In this document: positions 24,990 to 32,869 of the stretch, in pieces
Layout: the number at the start of each line of letters is the position of its first letter
Position numbering within the stretch: the stretch's first letter is position 1
Virus record (IMG/VR): IMGVR_UViG_3300048091_000417
Coordinates: 1-59,715 of that record
DNA length: 59,715 bases
Direction: 5' to 3' (one strand)
DNA from: a virus
Translations under genes and position numbers: made by a program
The notes under the pieces: model-generated
The model's input: only the letters and a program-made list of their open reading frames with translations
Databases searched by the model: none
What the model was told of the DNA's origin: nothing

Positions 24990-25203
24990 TTAGAAAGCTT
25001 CCGACCTGATCCTTACCATCCCGTCAGGAAGCATTTCGACGAATTCGGCCTTTACGATCAAATCCGGCTTCTTAATTGATCCGCCGACGATGGGTAGGCC
25101 AAAACCCCGCCACGTATAACTGTCCGTTGACGGAGGTCTTCAGCAGAAGAGAAGCGGCATCGCTGCCCCCTACCTCTCCATTTTTGGTGTCTGTTTCACT
25201 CAT
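24990..25203 (-). pseudogene. Frameshifted small tail-region gene
   Basis: From the ATG at 25203 the frame reads MSETDTKNGEVGGSDAASLL...GQLYVAGF and then runs off frame at a GGGGTTTT tract to stop after 43 codons. Removing one T restores GLPIVGGSIKKPDLIVKAEF and a natural end ...RIRSEAF at 24990, about 70 aa in all. Either the gene is broken, the read has an error at the homopolymer, or the shift is programmed (+1). It sits between the tail terminator-like protein and tail tube genes. Confidence 0.6.
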
Positions 25204-25213
25204 GGCTTTTGCC

Positions 25214-25624
25214 TCAGTCGGTATCGGCGCGGTATTGGAACGACGCGGATACGGTCAGTGTGTTGTCGGCTTGAATCGGCGGGCCTGGCTCGACCGGAGT
25301 CAGCACCAGTACCTCGAAATCGCCCTGCTTCAATCGCAGATAGGCCGAGAAAAGGTCGCCAAGGTCGTCTACCAGACCTTCCGCATCGCCGGTGCCGTTA
25401 CCAGCAGGCGTGACGACATTGATCTGGAACACGCCGGTATAGACGCGATGGTCACCGGAAAGCGTGTTGGTGTTCGTTCCCCCTGGCAGGGTGAAGGCGG
25501 CCAGGTATGTTTCGTTGTCGGTCGGTTCGAAGGTTACGCCCTGGTATGCAACACGCAGGTCGCGCGCGGCAGCCCAGACCGTGAGGCGTTGCTCAAACAG
25601 GGAGCGGATGACTTTGTGGCTCAT
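25214..25624 (-). CDS. Tail terminator-like protein, 136 aa
   Basis: MSHKVIRSLFEQRLTVWAAA begins a protein with the pattern of DUF4128/lambda U-like tail completion proteins: YLAAFTLPGGTNTNTL, VYTGVFQINVVTPAG and a final TVSASFQYRADTD strand. It would cap the tail tube where it meets the head. It overlaps the upstream gene by four bases (ATGA). Confidence 0.75.
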   Translation of the reverse strand: MSHKVIRSLFEQRLTVWAAARDLRVAYQGVTFEPTDNETYLAAFTLPGGTNTNTLSGDHRVYTGVFQINVVTPAGNGTGDAEGLVDDLGDLFSAYLRLKQGDFEVLVLTPVEPGPPIQADNTLTVSASFQYRADTD

Positions 25625-26277
25625 ACCTGATTGTTCCTGATGGCCTCCAGCACAATCTGCTGAAAGCGTGCGACTGTGATGCGGACCATGCCGCCGGGGG
25701 CCTGCTGGGAGTGACCGAACTCAAGCGGGATGGCATATGGCAGTGAGTTGGTGATGTACGCCGTGTCGCCCGCCTTAAACTCGATCGCTCCGTCGACGAT
25801 CCGCGCGGCGGACTTGCGCCCGCTCGGGTCGACCTCGTCTGTTGTTGTGCTGTCCGGCGAGCCGATGCTGAACATCCAGTTGCCACGAAAGCGCCCGCCG
25901 ACATAGTCCTTGCCGGAAACCAGACCGTTCACGTTGAAGTTCTGGACCCGTTCGGCTTTAGTCAACGGTTTGGCGTAATTGACGCCCTTCTTGAGCTTCC
26001 CGGACTTGGTGAAATTCGATTCGGTCAGGTTGATGACCGTGTTACGAGCTGCAACCTTGAAGTCGTAGTCGTCGGCTTCTCGGGTGTTCTTCTCGCGGTG
26101 CGTGACGTTGGCTGCCCAGATTTCCGGATTGCCCACAGGCGACATGCGAATCACGCTGCTGCCGAGCTCAATGACGATTTCGCGCAACGTTGCGTCAATG
26201 GCCTCTTGGGCCTGATTGGCAAAGGCCTGAATCTGAGCAGCGAAGCCGCCGCTCAGTCCTGAATATTTGGAAGCCAT
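25621..26277 (-). CDS. Putative neck/tail completion protein, 218 aa
   Basis: The N-terminal helix region (QIQAFANQAQEAIDATLREI) and the C-terminal YAIPLEFGHSQQAPGGMVRI are reminiscent of HK97 gp10-type proteins, although this one is longer, with an inserted basic middle (KSGKLKKGVNYAKPLTKAER). Coupled to the tail terminator downstream and a head completion protein upstream, it belongs to the head-tail junction. Exact role inferred from position. Confidence 0.7.
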   Translation of the reverse strand: MASKYSGLSGGFAAQIQAFANQAQEAIDATLREIVIELGSSVIRMSPVGNPEIWAANVTHREKNTREADDYDFKVAARNTVINLTESNFTKSGKLKKGVNYAKPLTKAERVQNFNVNGLVSGKDYVGGRFRGNWMFSIGSPDSTTTDEVDPSGRKSAARIVDGAIEFKAGDTAYITNSLPYAIPLEFGHSQQAPGGMVRITVARFQQIVLEAIRNNQV

Positions 26278-26278
26278 G

Positions 26279-26668
26279 TCACTTCCTCAGTTGAACAGTC
26301 CATGTCGCCTCAGCAGGATCCTGGCTTACATTCAGCACGCGCTTTCCGCCCACTGTGTCGCCGATCTTCGGCTCTGCCGGAGGGGGTTTCGGCGCACCAT
26401 CGACCGAAACAAACAGCTCGCTCTGCAGGATCAGCAGCTTCTCGTCCGTGGTTTGGATCAGCGATCCATCGATTTCCTTGGCCAGATAGCTGCCGAACAC
26501 GCCGCGCCCGGTGTAGGTAATGGTTCCACCAGTGGTAGTGCCCGTAGACGGGTCATAGACCGGGGTCGACTTGCGCGAGCCTTCCACGGGCTTCACCGCG
26601 TCGGCCAGGCCGTCCGGATCGTCAAACGCTTCAGCCAGTTCGGCCTGAATCTCTTCGCGCATTCCCAT
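26279..26668 (-). CDS. Head-tail joining protein candidate, 129 aa
   Basis: Starts MGMREEIQAELAEAFDDPDG; a beta-rich C-terminal part follows (DEKLLILQSELFVS, GGKRVLNVSQDPAEATWTVQ). The order connector, this gene, neck protein, terminator is that of stopper/FII-like proteins. The frame is open upstream of 26668, but that region overlaps the preceding gene. No sequence motif proves the role. Confidence 0.68.
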   Translation of the reverse strand: MGMREEIQAELAEAFDDPDGLADAVKPVEGSRKSTPVYDPSTGTTTGGTITYTGRGVFGSYLAKEIDGSLIQTTDEKLLILQSELFVSVDGAPKPPPAEPKIGDTVGGKRVLNVSQDPAEATWTVQLRK

Positions 26669-26670
26669 GG

Positions 26671-27048
26671 CTACACCCGTTTGAGCATGATCGTGCCCGA
26701 GCGCTTGACCCACGGCGCCAAAAGCGCGAGGGCGAAGTTCTCGCTGGCGGAAAGGTCAGTCGAGCCTTCCGCGTAGGTCTTGCTGACGGAAGTGCCCGAC
26801 TGAGCCGATACCGTCTTGCTCAGAACTTCTTTCTGGGTCGCTCTGTACAGGTTGCCCGCTGCCGCTTCCTTCGCAACCTGAGCGCCTGCAAGCTTGATGG
26901 CGTCAGGGGTCGGATCTGCAACGGGTCTATTAATCTTGGCCGTGAGCCAGGCATTCGCCATCGCCACAGCAAGGACCGCATCACCGGTGCCCGCCCAGCC
27001 AGGACCCAACTGAGCATCAACATCGGCCACGGTGATGAAGTCGGTCAT
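26671..27048 (-). CDS. Head-tail adaptor candidate, 125 aa
   Basis: MTDFITVADVDAQLGPGWAG leads an all-helical protein (VLAVAMANAWLTAKINRPVA, AIKLAGAQVAKEAAAGNLYR), the usual architecture of HK97 gp6-type connectors that bind the portal. It is the first gene after the capsid cluster. Role by fold impression and position. Confidence 0.7.
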   Translation of the reverse strand: MTDFITVADVDAQLGPGWAGTGDAVLAVAMANAWLTAKINRPVADPTPDAIKLAGAQVAKEAAAGNLYRATQKEVLSKTVSAQSGTSVSKTYAEGSTDLSASENFALALLAPWVKRSGTIMLKRV

Positions 27049-27058
27049 GTGCTTGTCC

Positions 27059-27508
27059 TTATTCCGCTGGCACCAGGGCCTGCAGGTCTTCTTTTTTGGC
27101 CGAGGCGTCGAACGTGATGTTTTTCGCGGTCAGCCAGGCCTTGAGGTCGTCGACCTTCATTTTCAGCGGGTCGGTTTCAGTGTTGGTGTCAGCCTTCGGC
27201 TTCTGAGCGGCAATCGCTGCTTCGATCTCTTCGGCAGTGCTGCGCGAGGCGTAGCCGTTCGGCGGGTAGTTGCTCGCCTGGTAGCCGGCCTCGACATACT
27301 CCGCAACCGTCGGGCCATCAGTACGCAAGCCGTTTTCATCCGCGCCGGTGACCTTGATGCCTGCGCGCTGGTAGGCCTCGATGATGTTGGGGTTGTCGCC
27401 TTGGACGAAGACATCGGTCGCCGCGCTGATCACCCCGAAGAACTCACTGAGCAGTCGATAGCACACGCCAGGCTCATTGCCTGGCTTGTTGGTGTAGATC
27501 ACTTTCAT
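27059..27508 (-). CDS. Head accessory protein with HeH/LEM-like domain
   Basis: The N-terminal 60 residues look like a small alpha/beta unit (MKVIYTNKPGNEPGVCYRLL). The C-terminal LKAWLTAKNITFDASAKKED is a HeH/LEM-like helix-extended loop-helix motif, common in phage head-associated and DNA-packaging accessory proteins (lambda FI position). It follows the major capsid gene by 50 bases. Confidence 0.75.
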   Translation of the reverse strand: MKVIYTNKPGNEPGVCYRLLSEFFGVISAATDVFVQGDNPNIIEAYQRAGIKVTGADENGLRTDGPTVAEYVEAGYQASNYPPNGYASRSTAEEIEAAIAAQKPKADTNTETDPLKMKVDDLKAWLTAKNITFDASAKKEDLQALVPAE

Positions 27509-27558
27509 GATTCGCTCCCTTGTAACGGAGCGCCCGAGGACGCCCCGTCACAGCTGGA

Positions 27559-28536
27559 TTACGGGGTGGTGGTGCCGCTGATCACGGCGGCGAACGGAAC
27601 CTGCTTGCGGTCGAAGACGCGCTCCCAGTTCGCAGCAGCAGCGTACTGCGCGGCGGTCGGGCTGAGGTTCTGGTTGTTGCTTCCTTTCCAGCTGAAACCG
27701 GCAGGCTGCAGGATGAACGTCTTACGCTCCCACAGGACTTCAGCACCACCACCGTTGCCGCCGCCTGGCTTGCGCTCCAGCTCGACCGGAACTGCTGGGG
27801 TGCCCTCGCCGTAGCCGAACGCGCCCTGGCCGAAGAACACCGACAAGTACCGACCAGCGCCGTAGACGAGGCTGTCGTCCATGAATACCGGTTTGCCCAG
27901 GTAGGTGGCGAGGATGATGCGGCCATCGGAGTCACGCAGATACTCGATGAGATCCTGCTTGACCATCTGGTTCATCACCACGGAGTGCACGCCGATCGCG
28001 GAGAACACATCGGCAGCATCGCCAGAGGTGAAAGCAGCATCCTGGAAGGCACCGGCGCTGATGGTCGCACCGGCATCCACCACCATGTCACCGGCGTCGT
28101 TCGCGATGTTCGATGCGATCACGCCGCGGGCCGCGCCGAGCAGGTAACGCTGCCAGCGGCGGGTCCAGTAGGTGCCAAAGCGGTTGCGGATGTGCTGCAT
28201 CGGCTCGGTGTTGGCCAGCTCGGACGTCAGGTCAGCAACGCCATAGCCTTTGTTGAGGTAGAGCGTACGGGCGCGCATAGTGCCCTGCTCTGCCTTGCCG
28301 ACTTCGCCCAGGTCGTCCGGGTTGTCGTTCGAGATGTTCGGCTCTTCGTCAGCGTCCAGATCCTGCCAGTAGCTGATTTCCGAGGTGCCTTGGCCGTTCT
28401 GCGCGATGGCATCCAGCTCAGGCGATTTGACGATGATCCCTGAGTCAAAGACCGCGGTCTTTTCAGGAGAGTTGACCGGCGCGATAGTGCCGTAATAGTC
28501 GGCGACAAAGATGTCCGCCAGTTGGGTCGTTGCCAT
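27559..28536 (-). CDS. Major capsid protein, 325 aa
   Basis: The protein begins MATTQLADIFVADYYGTIAP and contains segments usual in this coat protein family: YLNKGYGVADLTSELANTEP, TRRWQRYLLGAARGVIASNI and VHSVVMNQMVKQDLIEYLRD. A Gly-rich loop (KPGGGNGGGAEVLW) lies near residue 255. It is preceded by the scaffold gene with a four-base gap, the classical arrangement. It forms the icosahedral shell, presumably with the HK97 fold. Confidence 0.88.
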   Translation of the reverse strand: MATTQLADIFVADYYGTIAPVNSPEKTAVFDSGIIVKSPELDAIAQNGQGTSEISYWQDLDADEEPNISNDNPDDLGEVGKAEQGTMRARTLYLNKGYGVADLTSELANTEPMQHIRNRFGTYWTRRWQRYLLGAARGVIASNIANDAGDMVVDAGATISAGAFQDAAFTSGDAADVFSAIGVHSVVMNQMVKQDLIEYLRDSDGRIILATYLGKPVFMDDSLVYGAGRYLSVFFGQGAFGYGEGTPAVPVELERKPGGGNGGGAEVLWERKTFILQPAGFSWKGSNNQNLSPTAAQYAAAANWERVFDRKQVPFAAVISGTTTP

Positions 28537-28539
28537 GGA

Positions 28540-29277
28540 TTAGGTTCCTTTGGTGGCCAAGAGTTTTTTGAACGCATCGGGGTTGTCGCGGGCCAGCGCG
28601 GCGCGCTCAGACTCCGTGTATTCGCCCCATTTCTTCGTGGCCTTGCCACCGTTGTCGCCGGTCTGCCCGGCTCCCTGAGCCCTTGGCCAGAGGTGTGTTG
28701 CTGATTCACGTAGCGATTCCGCCCATTCGAGCGGGGACAGGGGGGTCTTGCCGTCCTTACCGTAGATGACCTCGCCATCACGGTCAGTGGCGATCGCCTC
28801 ACCGTCGTCGCTGAGTTTGAAGGTGCCCTTGGCGCGCAGGATGATGTCCTCGGCAGCCTCAGGCAGCGCGCCAGCCTTGATGGCGGCAGCGCGAATGGAG
28901 TCGGCCAGCACCTTGTCACTGTACTTCGCAGCGAAGGCTTCAGCTTTGTCAGCGCGAGCCTTCTCGGCGGCCAGTTGCTTGTCGTAGTCGCCACGCAGAC
29001 GCTCGGTGCGGCGGGTGATGACTTCGTCGAGCTTGCCCTCGGCAATCAGCTTGGTCTCTTCGTCCTGGCCGACCTTGGCGAGCAGGCCTTTCACTGCATT
29101 GATGTCCAGGCCTTCGAACTGGGTTTTGAAACCGTCCAGTTCGGTGGTGGAGGTCTTGAGCTTGCCAAGCAGCTCGGAGTTCTTGTTCTTGAGCCCGGCG
29201 GTAGCGGCTTCAACAGCTGCTGCGATAGCGTCCTTTACGGCCTGATCTTCAAGATCAATCTGGTTTTCGTCTGCCAC
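28540..29277 (-). CDS. Capsid scaffold protein, 245 aa
   Basis: A long coiled coil rich in Ala, Lys, Glu (LKNKNSELLGKLKTSTTELD, YDKQLAAEKARADKAEAFAA) with a basic C-terminal end (KATKKWGEYTESERAALARD) is the scaffold signature. The GTG at 29277 with AGGGG at eight bases is favoured over a GTG three codons upstream. It guides shell assembly and leaves before DNA packaging. Confidence 0.85.
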   Translation of the reverse strand: MADENQIDLEDQAVKDAIAAAVEAATAGLKNKNSELLGKLKTSTTELDGFKTQFEGLDINAVKGLLAKVGQDEETKLIAEGKLDEVITRRTERLRGDYDKQLAAEKARADKAEAFAAKYSDKVLADSIRAAAIKAGALPEAAEDIILRAKGTFKLSDDGEAIATDRDGEVIYGKDGKTPLSPLEWAESLRESATHLWPRAQGAGQTGDNGGKATKKWGEYTESERAALARDNPDAFKKLLATKGT

Positions 29278-29317
29278 TTGGTACACCCCTTGGGTTTGAT
29301 TCCCGCTTTGCGGGCAT

Positions 29318-29342
29318 AAAAAAACCCCGGCATGGCCGAGGT
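29318..29342 (-). terminator. Terminator between nuclease-like gene and scaffold
   Basis: On the minus strand CCTCGGCCATGCCGGGG is followed by seven T. It divides the packaging/portal genes plus the inserted nuclease-like gene from the scaffold-capsid unit. Confidence 0.7.
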
Positions 29343-29363
29343 CTGATGTTCTCTGTAAATCTT

Positions 29364-29828
29364 TTATCTGCGAGCGATTCGCTCAGTATCGGGAACTGTT
29401 TGATTCACCCGCTTCAACATAGGCATGAGATTGCCGTGCAACGGAGACTTACCGACCTTTCGGCCAGCGAGCTGAGCGCTTATCAGGGCACCAGGGCCGT
29501 TGTAGATCTCGTCGAAGGTGCCGTCTCGGTTCAATTTAATGCCGAGGTAGTAGTCTGGAACATGATGAGCCGGAAACGTCAAAGTTGTGCCAAACGTCGC
29601 CTTGATCTGCACATTACGACCATTGTCGTCTATCGCGTCGTGGTGTCTGGTCAAGCCCTCATTCAAAACGAGCTTGTATGCGAGGCTGGCGACAACTTCA
29701 CCGATGTCACCCACAAGACGACCATCTAGCGTAAACGGCTTTCCGGGATATGCCTCCTGCAGCATGCCAACCGCAGAGAAAAGCCCCTCTAAGGCTTTCT
29801 TGATCTTGTCCTGCACCTGAGCGTCCAT
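29364..29828 (-). CDS. DUF6998-like putative nuclease, moron in head cluster
   Basis: Residues LDGRLVGDIGEVVASLAYKL, then HHDAIDDNGRNVQIKATFG, recall the DUF6998 family, with an E...D...QxK arrangement like PD-(D/E)XK nucleases (Glu in GEV, Asp in HDA, Lys in QIKAT). The C-terminal part (YYLGIKLNRDGTFDEIYNGP) matches the family tail. TAGGAGG stands ten bases before the ATG at 29828; a GTG at 29894 is an alternative that overlaps the previous gene. It is flanked by a terminator and lies in the head gene cluster where no such gene is required, so it is probably cargo. Function unproven. Confidence 0.65.
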   Translation of the reverse strand: MDAQVQDKIKKALEGLFSAVGMLQEAYPGKPFTLDGRLVGDIGEVVASLAYKLVLNEGLTRHHDAIDDNGRNVQIKATFGTTLTFPAHHVPDYYLGIKLNRDGTFDEIYNGPGALISAQLAGRKVGKSPLHGNLMPMLKRVNQTVPDTERIARR

Positions 29829-29890
29829 ACCGGAAAATCCTCCTAAAAGGGGGATGCTTCCATCCGGAGGCGAGAATGGCAAGTCAGCAA

Positions 29891-30373
29891 TCACAAGACC
29901 AGCTTCAACCCGCGCATCATCAGGTAATCAGCAAACTGCGTTCGGCTCGCTACCCACAAGGGTGGGTCCGTCATCGATTTTTCAGTGCCGCGTGAAAGCG
30001 GGATCAATTTCCGACCATCGTAGCCATGGGTAGGCTCACGAATCGTCAGGCCCTGATCGGATGCATACATTTCAATGGCGAGCATCACTTGCCCGTGCCG
30101 TATACCGTACGGGATCAAAGTTTTGCTCAGGAATTCGTCGCGGATAACGATGTTCCTCCGGGGCCAAGCCATTGGCTGGCTGACCGAAGCCCGCTGCCCC
30201 TTCCATTGCATGCTCTCTATTGCGGCGCAGGCTCTGAGCAGATAACGCACCTGCTCATCTGTGCCTTCCGGGACTGGAAAGCGATAGTAGCTGCCATGGA
30301 ACAGCAGCGACTCAAGGTCTGCGTAGCTGTTCGCCGCTGGATTGGCTCCAGATCCGTGCTCAACGATGATCAT
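29891..30373 (-). CDS. DnaT-like/connector family protein, 160 aa
   Basis: The text matches the phage family annotated as DnaT-like: NPAANSYADLESLLFHGSYY, LLRACAAIESMQWKGQRASV and QPMAWPRRNI. Despite that name, these proteins usually lie beside head-tail connectors and are likely structural. Its position before the scaffold, rather than after the capsid gene, is unusual. Confidence 0.7.
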   Translation of the reverse strand: MIIVEHGSGANPAANSYADLESLLFHGSYYRFPVPEGTDEQVRYLLRACAAIESMQWKGQRASVSQPMAWPRRNIVIRDEFLSKTLIPYGIRHGQVMLAIEMYASDQGLTIREPTHGYDGRKLIPLSRGTEKSMTDPPLWVASRTQFADYLMMRGLKLVL

Positions 30374-30396
30374 GGCGCGCCCTTTGAGGTGGGCGG

Positions 30397-31494
30397 TCAG
30401 TTTACACCGGCACGCTTGAACATTTCCGGCTCGATCTCTTTCAGTTCTGCCAGGGTCAGCGGCTTGAATGATTTGTTGAGCTGCAACTTCGCGAACTTCT
30501 CGGGTGAAAGTCCCCCATTGCGGAACAGCTTTCCGCGTACGGGGCCCAGCGCCGCATCCTGAAAGCTGGCTGGCTGAGTTGCCAACCAGGTGTAATACGT
30601 CAGTGATGCGTCGACCTGCCCGCCGCCGTCATCCCCGATTGAAGCGCGAGTAGCGCCATCGGAGAAGAAGTCATCGAGCCTGGTCACCGCCGTCGTGGTC
30701 GATCGGCAGTTGATGTGTGCCGGAGGAAGCGGCCCTTTACCGACCTTGAAAACCCGGCCGTCGAGACCCTTGCACTGCTGCGAGGTCTTCCGGTCCAGCG
30801 TCGACACCCAGCGGTAGCCCTGAACGACATCAGGGTTCGCCTTCAGCGTCTCCATCCGCGCGGTCGTGGCCACATGCTGGATCGCGGTCTGCACGACCGA
30901 TGCCGCATTGCGGTTGCTGATCGCCAGAACGCCGTCAGTGAAGTTCTGTGCGGCGGTACCGCGAACAGCCTGGATGATTTGCGCGTTCGTCTGGCCCTGG
31001 CCGAAGCCCAGCCTGATGGTGTTGGTGACTCGCATCGTCTCGGCGCGTGTCCAGCTGCTGAGGAACGGCTTCAACAGCTTTCCGCCGTCGAGCCCGGTTA
31101 CCTGCAGCGGATAAGAGAATACCGCCGCGCGGATCACCGCGTTGCTCGGCACGACCGCATCAATCGAGAATGCATGATTCAGGCTGCTGGCTTCGAACGT
31201 CGACTCATAGAGCGCGATGTCTACCAGATCAGCCTGAACCACATCGGCATAGGCCTTGTAGATGTCGAGCAGCTTACCGTCGACCCGCGCGAGGAACTCT
31301 TCCAGGCGCTGGCGGCTGTAGGTCGTCAGTTCCTTGCGGGTCAGCTGGTCCCTCACAACCGTGTCGATCCGGCGCAGGTACTTCTCGAATTTTTTTACCT
31401 CACCAGCTTTAAGCCGCTCGATCATCACCGAGTGCCGGGTCGTCTGCTCCAGCAGCTGCGCGTCCTGTTCTGCCGGTACCGTCGCCATTGTCAT
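30397..31494 (-). CDS. Minor head protein, Mu gpF-like
   Basis: A helical N-terminal half ends in the Mu F domain: TNTIRLGFGQGQTNAQIIQA, NAASVVQTAIQHVATTARME and the C-terminal STLDRKTSQQCKGLDG with PPAHINCRSTTTAV, whose Cys and His could bind zinc. It contacts the portal inside the head during assembly. The start overlaps the portal gene by about 85 bases; ATGs at 31494 and 31488 both lack strong ribosome sites, so translation coupling to the portal is likely. Confidence 0.86.
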   Translation of the reverse strand: MTMATVPAEQDAQLLEQTTRHSVMIERLKAGEVKKFEKYLRRIDTVVRDQLTRKELTTYSRQRLEEFLARVDGKLLDIYKAYADVVQADLVDIALYESTFEASSLNHAFSIDAVVPSNAVIRAAVFSYPLQVTGLDGGKLLKPFLSSWTRAETMRVTNTIRLGFGQGQTNAQIIQAVRGTAAQNFTDGVLAISNRNAASVVQTAIQHVATTARMETLKANPDVVQGYRWVSTLDRKTSQQCKGLDGRVFKVGKGPLPPAHINCRSTTTAVTRLDDFFSDGATRASIGDDGGGQVDASLTYYTWLATQPASFQDAALGPVRGKLFRNGGLSPEKFAKLQLNKSFKPLTLAELKEIEPEMFKRAGVN

Positions 31495-32869
31495 CGTCCA
31501 GGTTAATACCAGCGGACTCACGTTCGTCGCTGATCAGTTCCGACTCGTCGTCGTAGCCCCGCTCTGGCAGCTTGCCTGTGGTGAGGTAGAGCCAGTAGGT
31601 GTCCGCGCTGACGGTGCCGGCCATCACGGCCTTTTGCAGCTCTGCCAGAACCTGAGGATCGACCACCGGTGTAATGAACTCAGGCTTAACCGTGAACGTC
31701 ACATCATCGGGGTTGTAACCGGTCCATTCAGCCGCATACCGCAGGCCTTGCTCGATCGCTTCTGCGACGGACATGACGATGCTGTGCAGCGTGGCGTGCT
31801 GGTCGTTCTGGCGAGTCTTCCGGGCTTCCCCCGACTCAGTACCGCCGGTGGCATCCATCACCTTGGCACCTGCTTCAAGCGCAGCGCTCTTCTGATCACT
31901 CATCGCCGTGCGAACCGCCTCGATCCCGGCGCCCTGAAATTCCAGATAGCCGCACGAACCGCTCGGACCCAGATCCCAAGCCGCCGATGGGCCGGTTACG
32001 GTAAGCTCGACTTTCTCGTCCAGCCCGGCTACCCACGGCTGCGGGTGACTGGTCTGGTGCAGCGCGGTGAAGTAGTCGGCACTCAGCTGGTAGGACTTCA
32101 CGGCGGCGCGCGCCATTGTCAGCAGCGGGACTTCGTCGACGTCCGGGGAGTTGTCGGTAGAGCCGCAGTAGATGACCGGCAGGTAACCCAAGCCGCGCAC
32201 CAGCTGATTATTGTTGCCGATCGTGCCGAGTGGTCGCTCGTCCTCGACCAGCTCGCCGCCCTCGTCGCGCACCGCCGTGTAGCAGACGTCGCCAACCATG
32301 TAGAACTCGCGGTAGACGGTGACGCATTCGTGACTGTATCGATCCTCGGACTTGCGCCGGAATTCGCGGAACACAGCCAGTACCAGGTCCTGCCGACCGC
32401 CTAGGTCCGCTGTGTCCCAGTTGATCGCATTGCGGGTGGCATAGGTCGAGAAGTACGGCTTGCCGCTATCGTCGACGTTCACCACCAGCGGGATGCGCCC
32501 GTGGGAGACGGTCTGGCGCACCATGCGCAAGAACAGCTGCTTGAGGGCGAAGCCGTCAGCAGTGGCGTTATCTTCCAGATCCTTAAGCCCAGACGGGAGG
32601 CTGATCTCAGGGATGAGCCGGGAGACCAGGCCCATCATCGAGCGCAGAGAGTCTCGCACCCAGTGCTCATACTGAGCCCGGTCGCGGTAGTTTCTGTAGA
32701 GGTAGGCATTCCCTGCCGCATCGATCTTCTCTGCCTCAACCATGCCAGATGGCTTGGGCAGATACTTCGCGCTGCGATTGATCGCGCATTCACCTTCGAG
32801 CGCGTCGTCCATCATCTGCCACTCAGGCAGGTGTACGTCGTACTCGGGATTTGTCGATTGAACTGGCAT
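31409..32869 (-). CDS. Portal protein, DUF4055 family
   Basis: A protein of 486 aa with EYDVHLPEWQMMDDALEGEC at the start, RDSLRSMMGLVSRLIPEISL, VSHGRIPLVVNVDDSGKPYF and VAEAIEQGLRYAAEWTGYNP, all typical of DUF4055 portals. Its dodecamer is the DNA gate of the capsid. The acidic, Gly-rich tail (NLDDDNGDGTGRTGRAAAGA) overlaps the next gene. It begins on the last base of the terminase stop. Confidence 0.88.
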   Translation of the reverse strand: MPVQSTNPEYDVHLPEWQMMDDALEGECAINRSAKYLPKPSGMVEAEKIDAAGNAYLYRNYRDRAQYEHWVRDSLRSMMGLVSRLIPEISLPSGLKDLEDNATADGFALKQLFLRMVRQTVSHGRIPLVVNVDDSGKPYFSTYATRNAINWDTADLGGRQDLVLAVFREFRRKSEDRYSHECVTVYREFYMVGDVCYTAVRDEGGELVEDERPLGTIGNNNQLVRGLGYLPVIYCGSTDNSPDVDEVPLLTMARAAVKSYQLSADYFTALHQTSHPQPWVAGLDEKVELTVTGPSAAWDLGPSGSCGYLEFQGAGIEAVRTAMSDQKSAALEAGAKVMDATGGTESGEARKTRQNDQHATLHSIVMSVAEAIEQGLRYAAEWTGYNPDDVTFTVKPEFITPVVDPQVLAELQKAVMAGTVSADTYWLYLTTGKLPERGYDDESELISDERESAGINLDDDNGDGTGRTGRAAAGADDPALGDDRAA

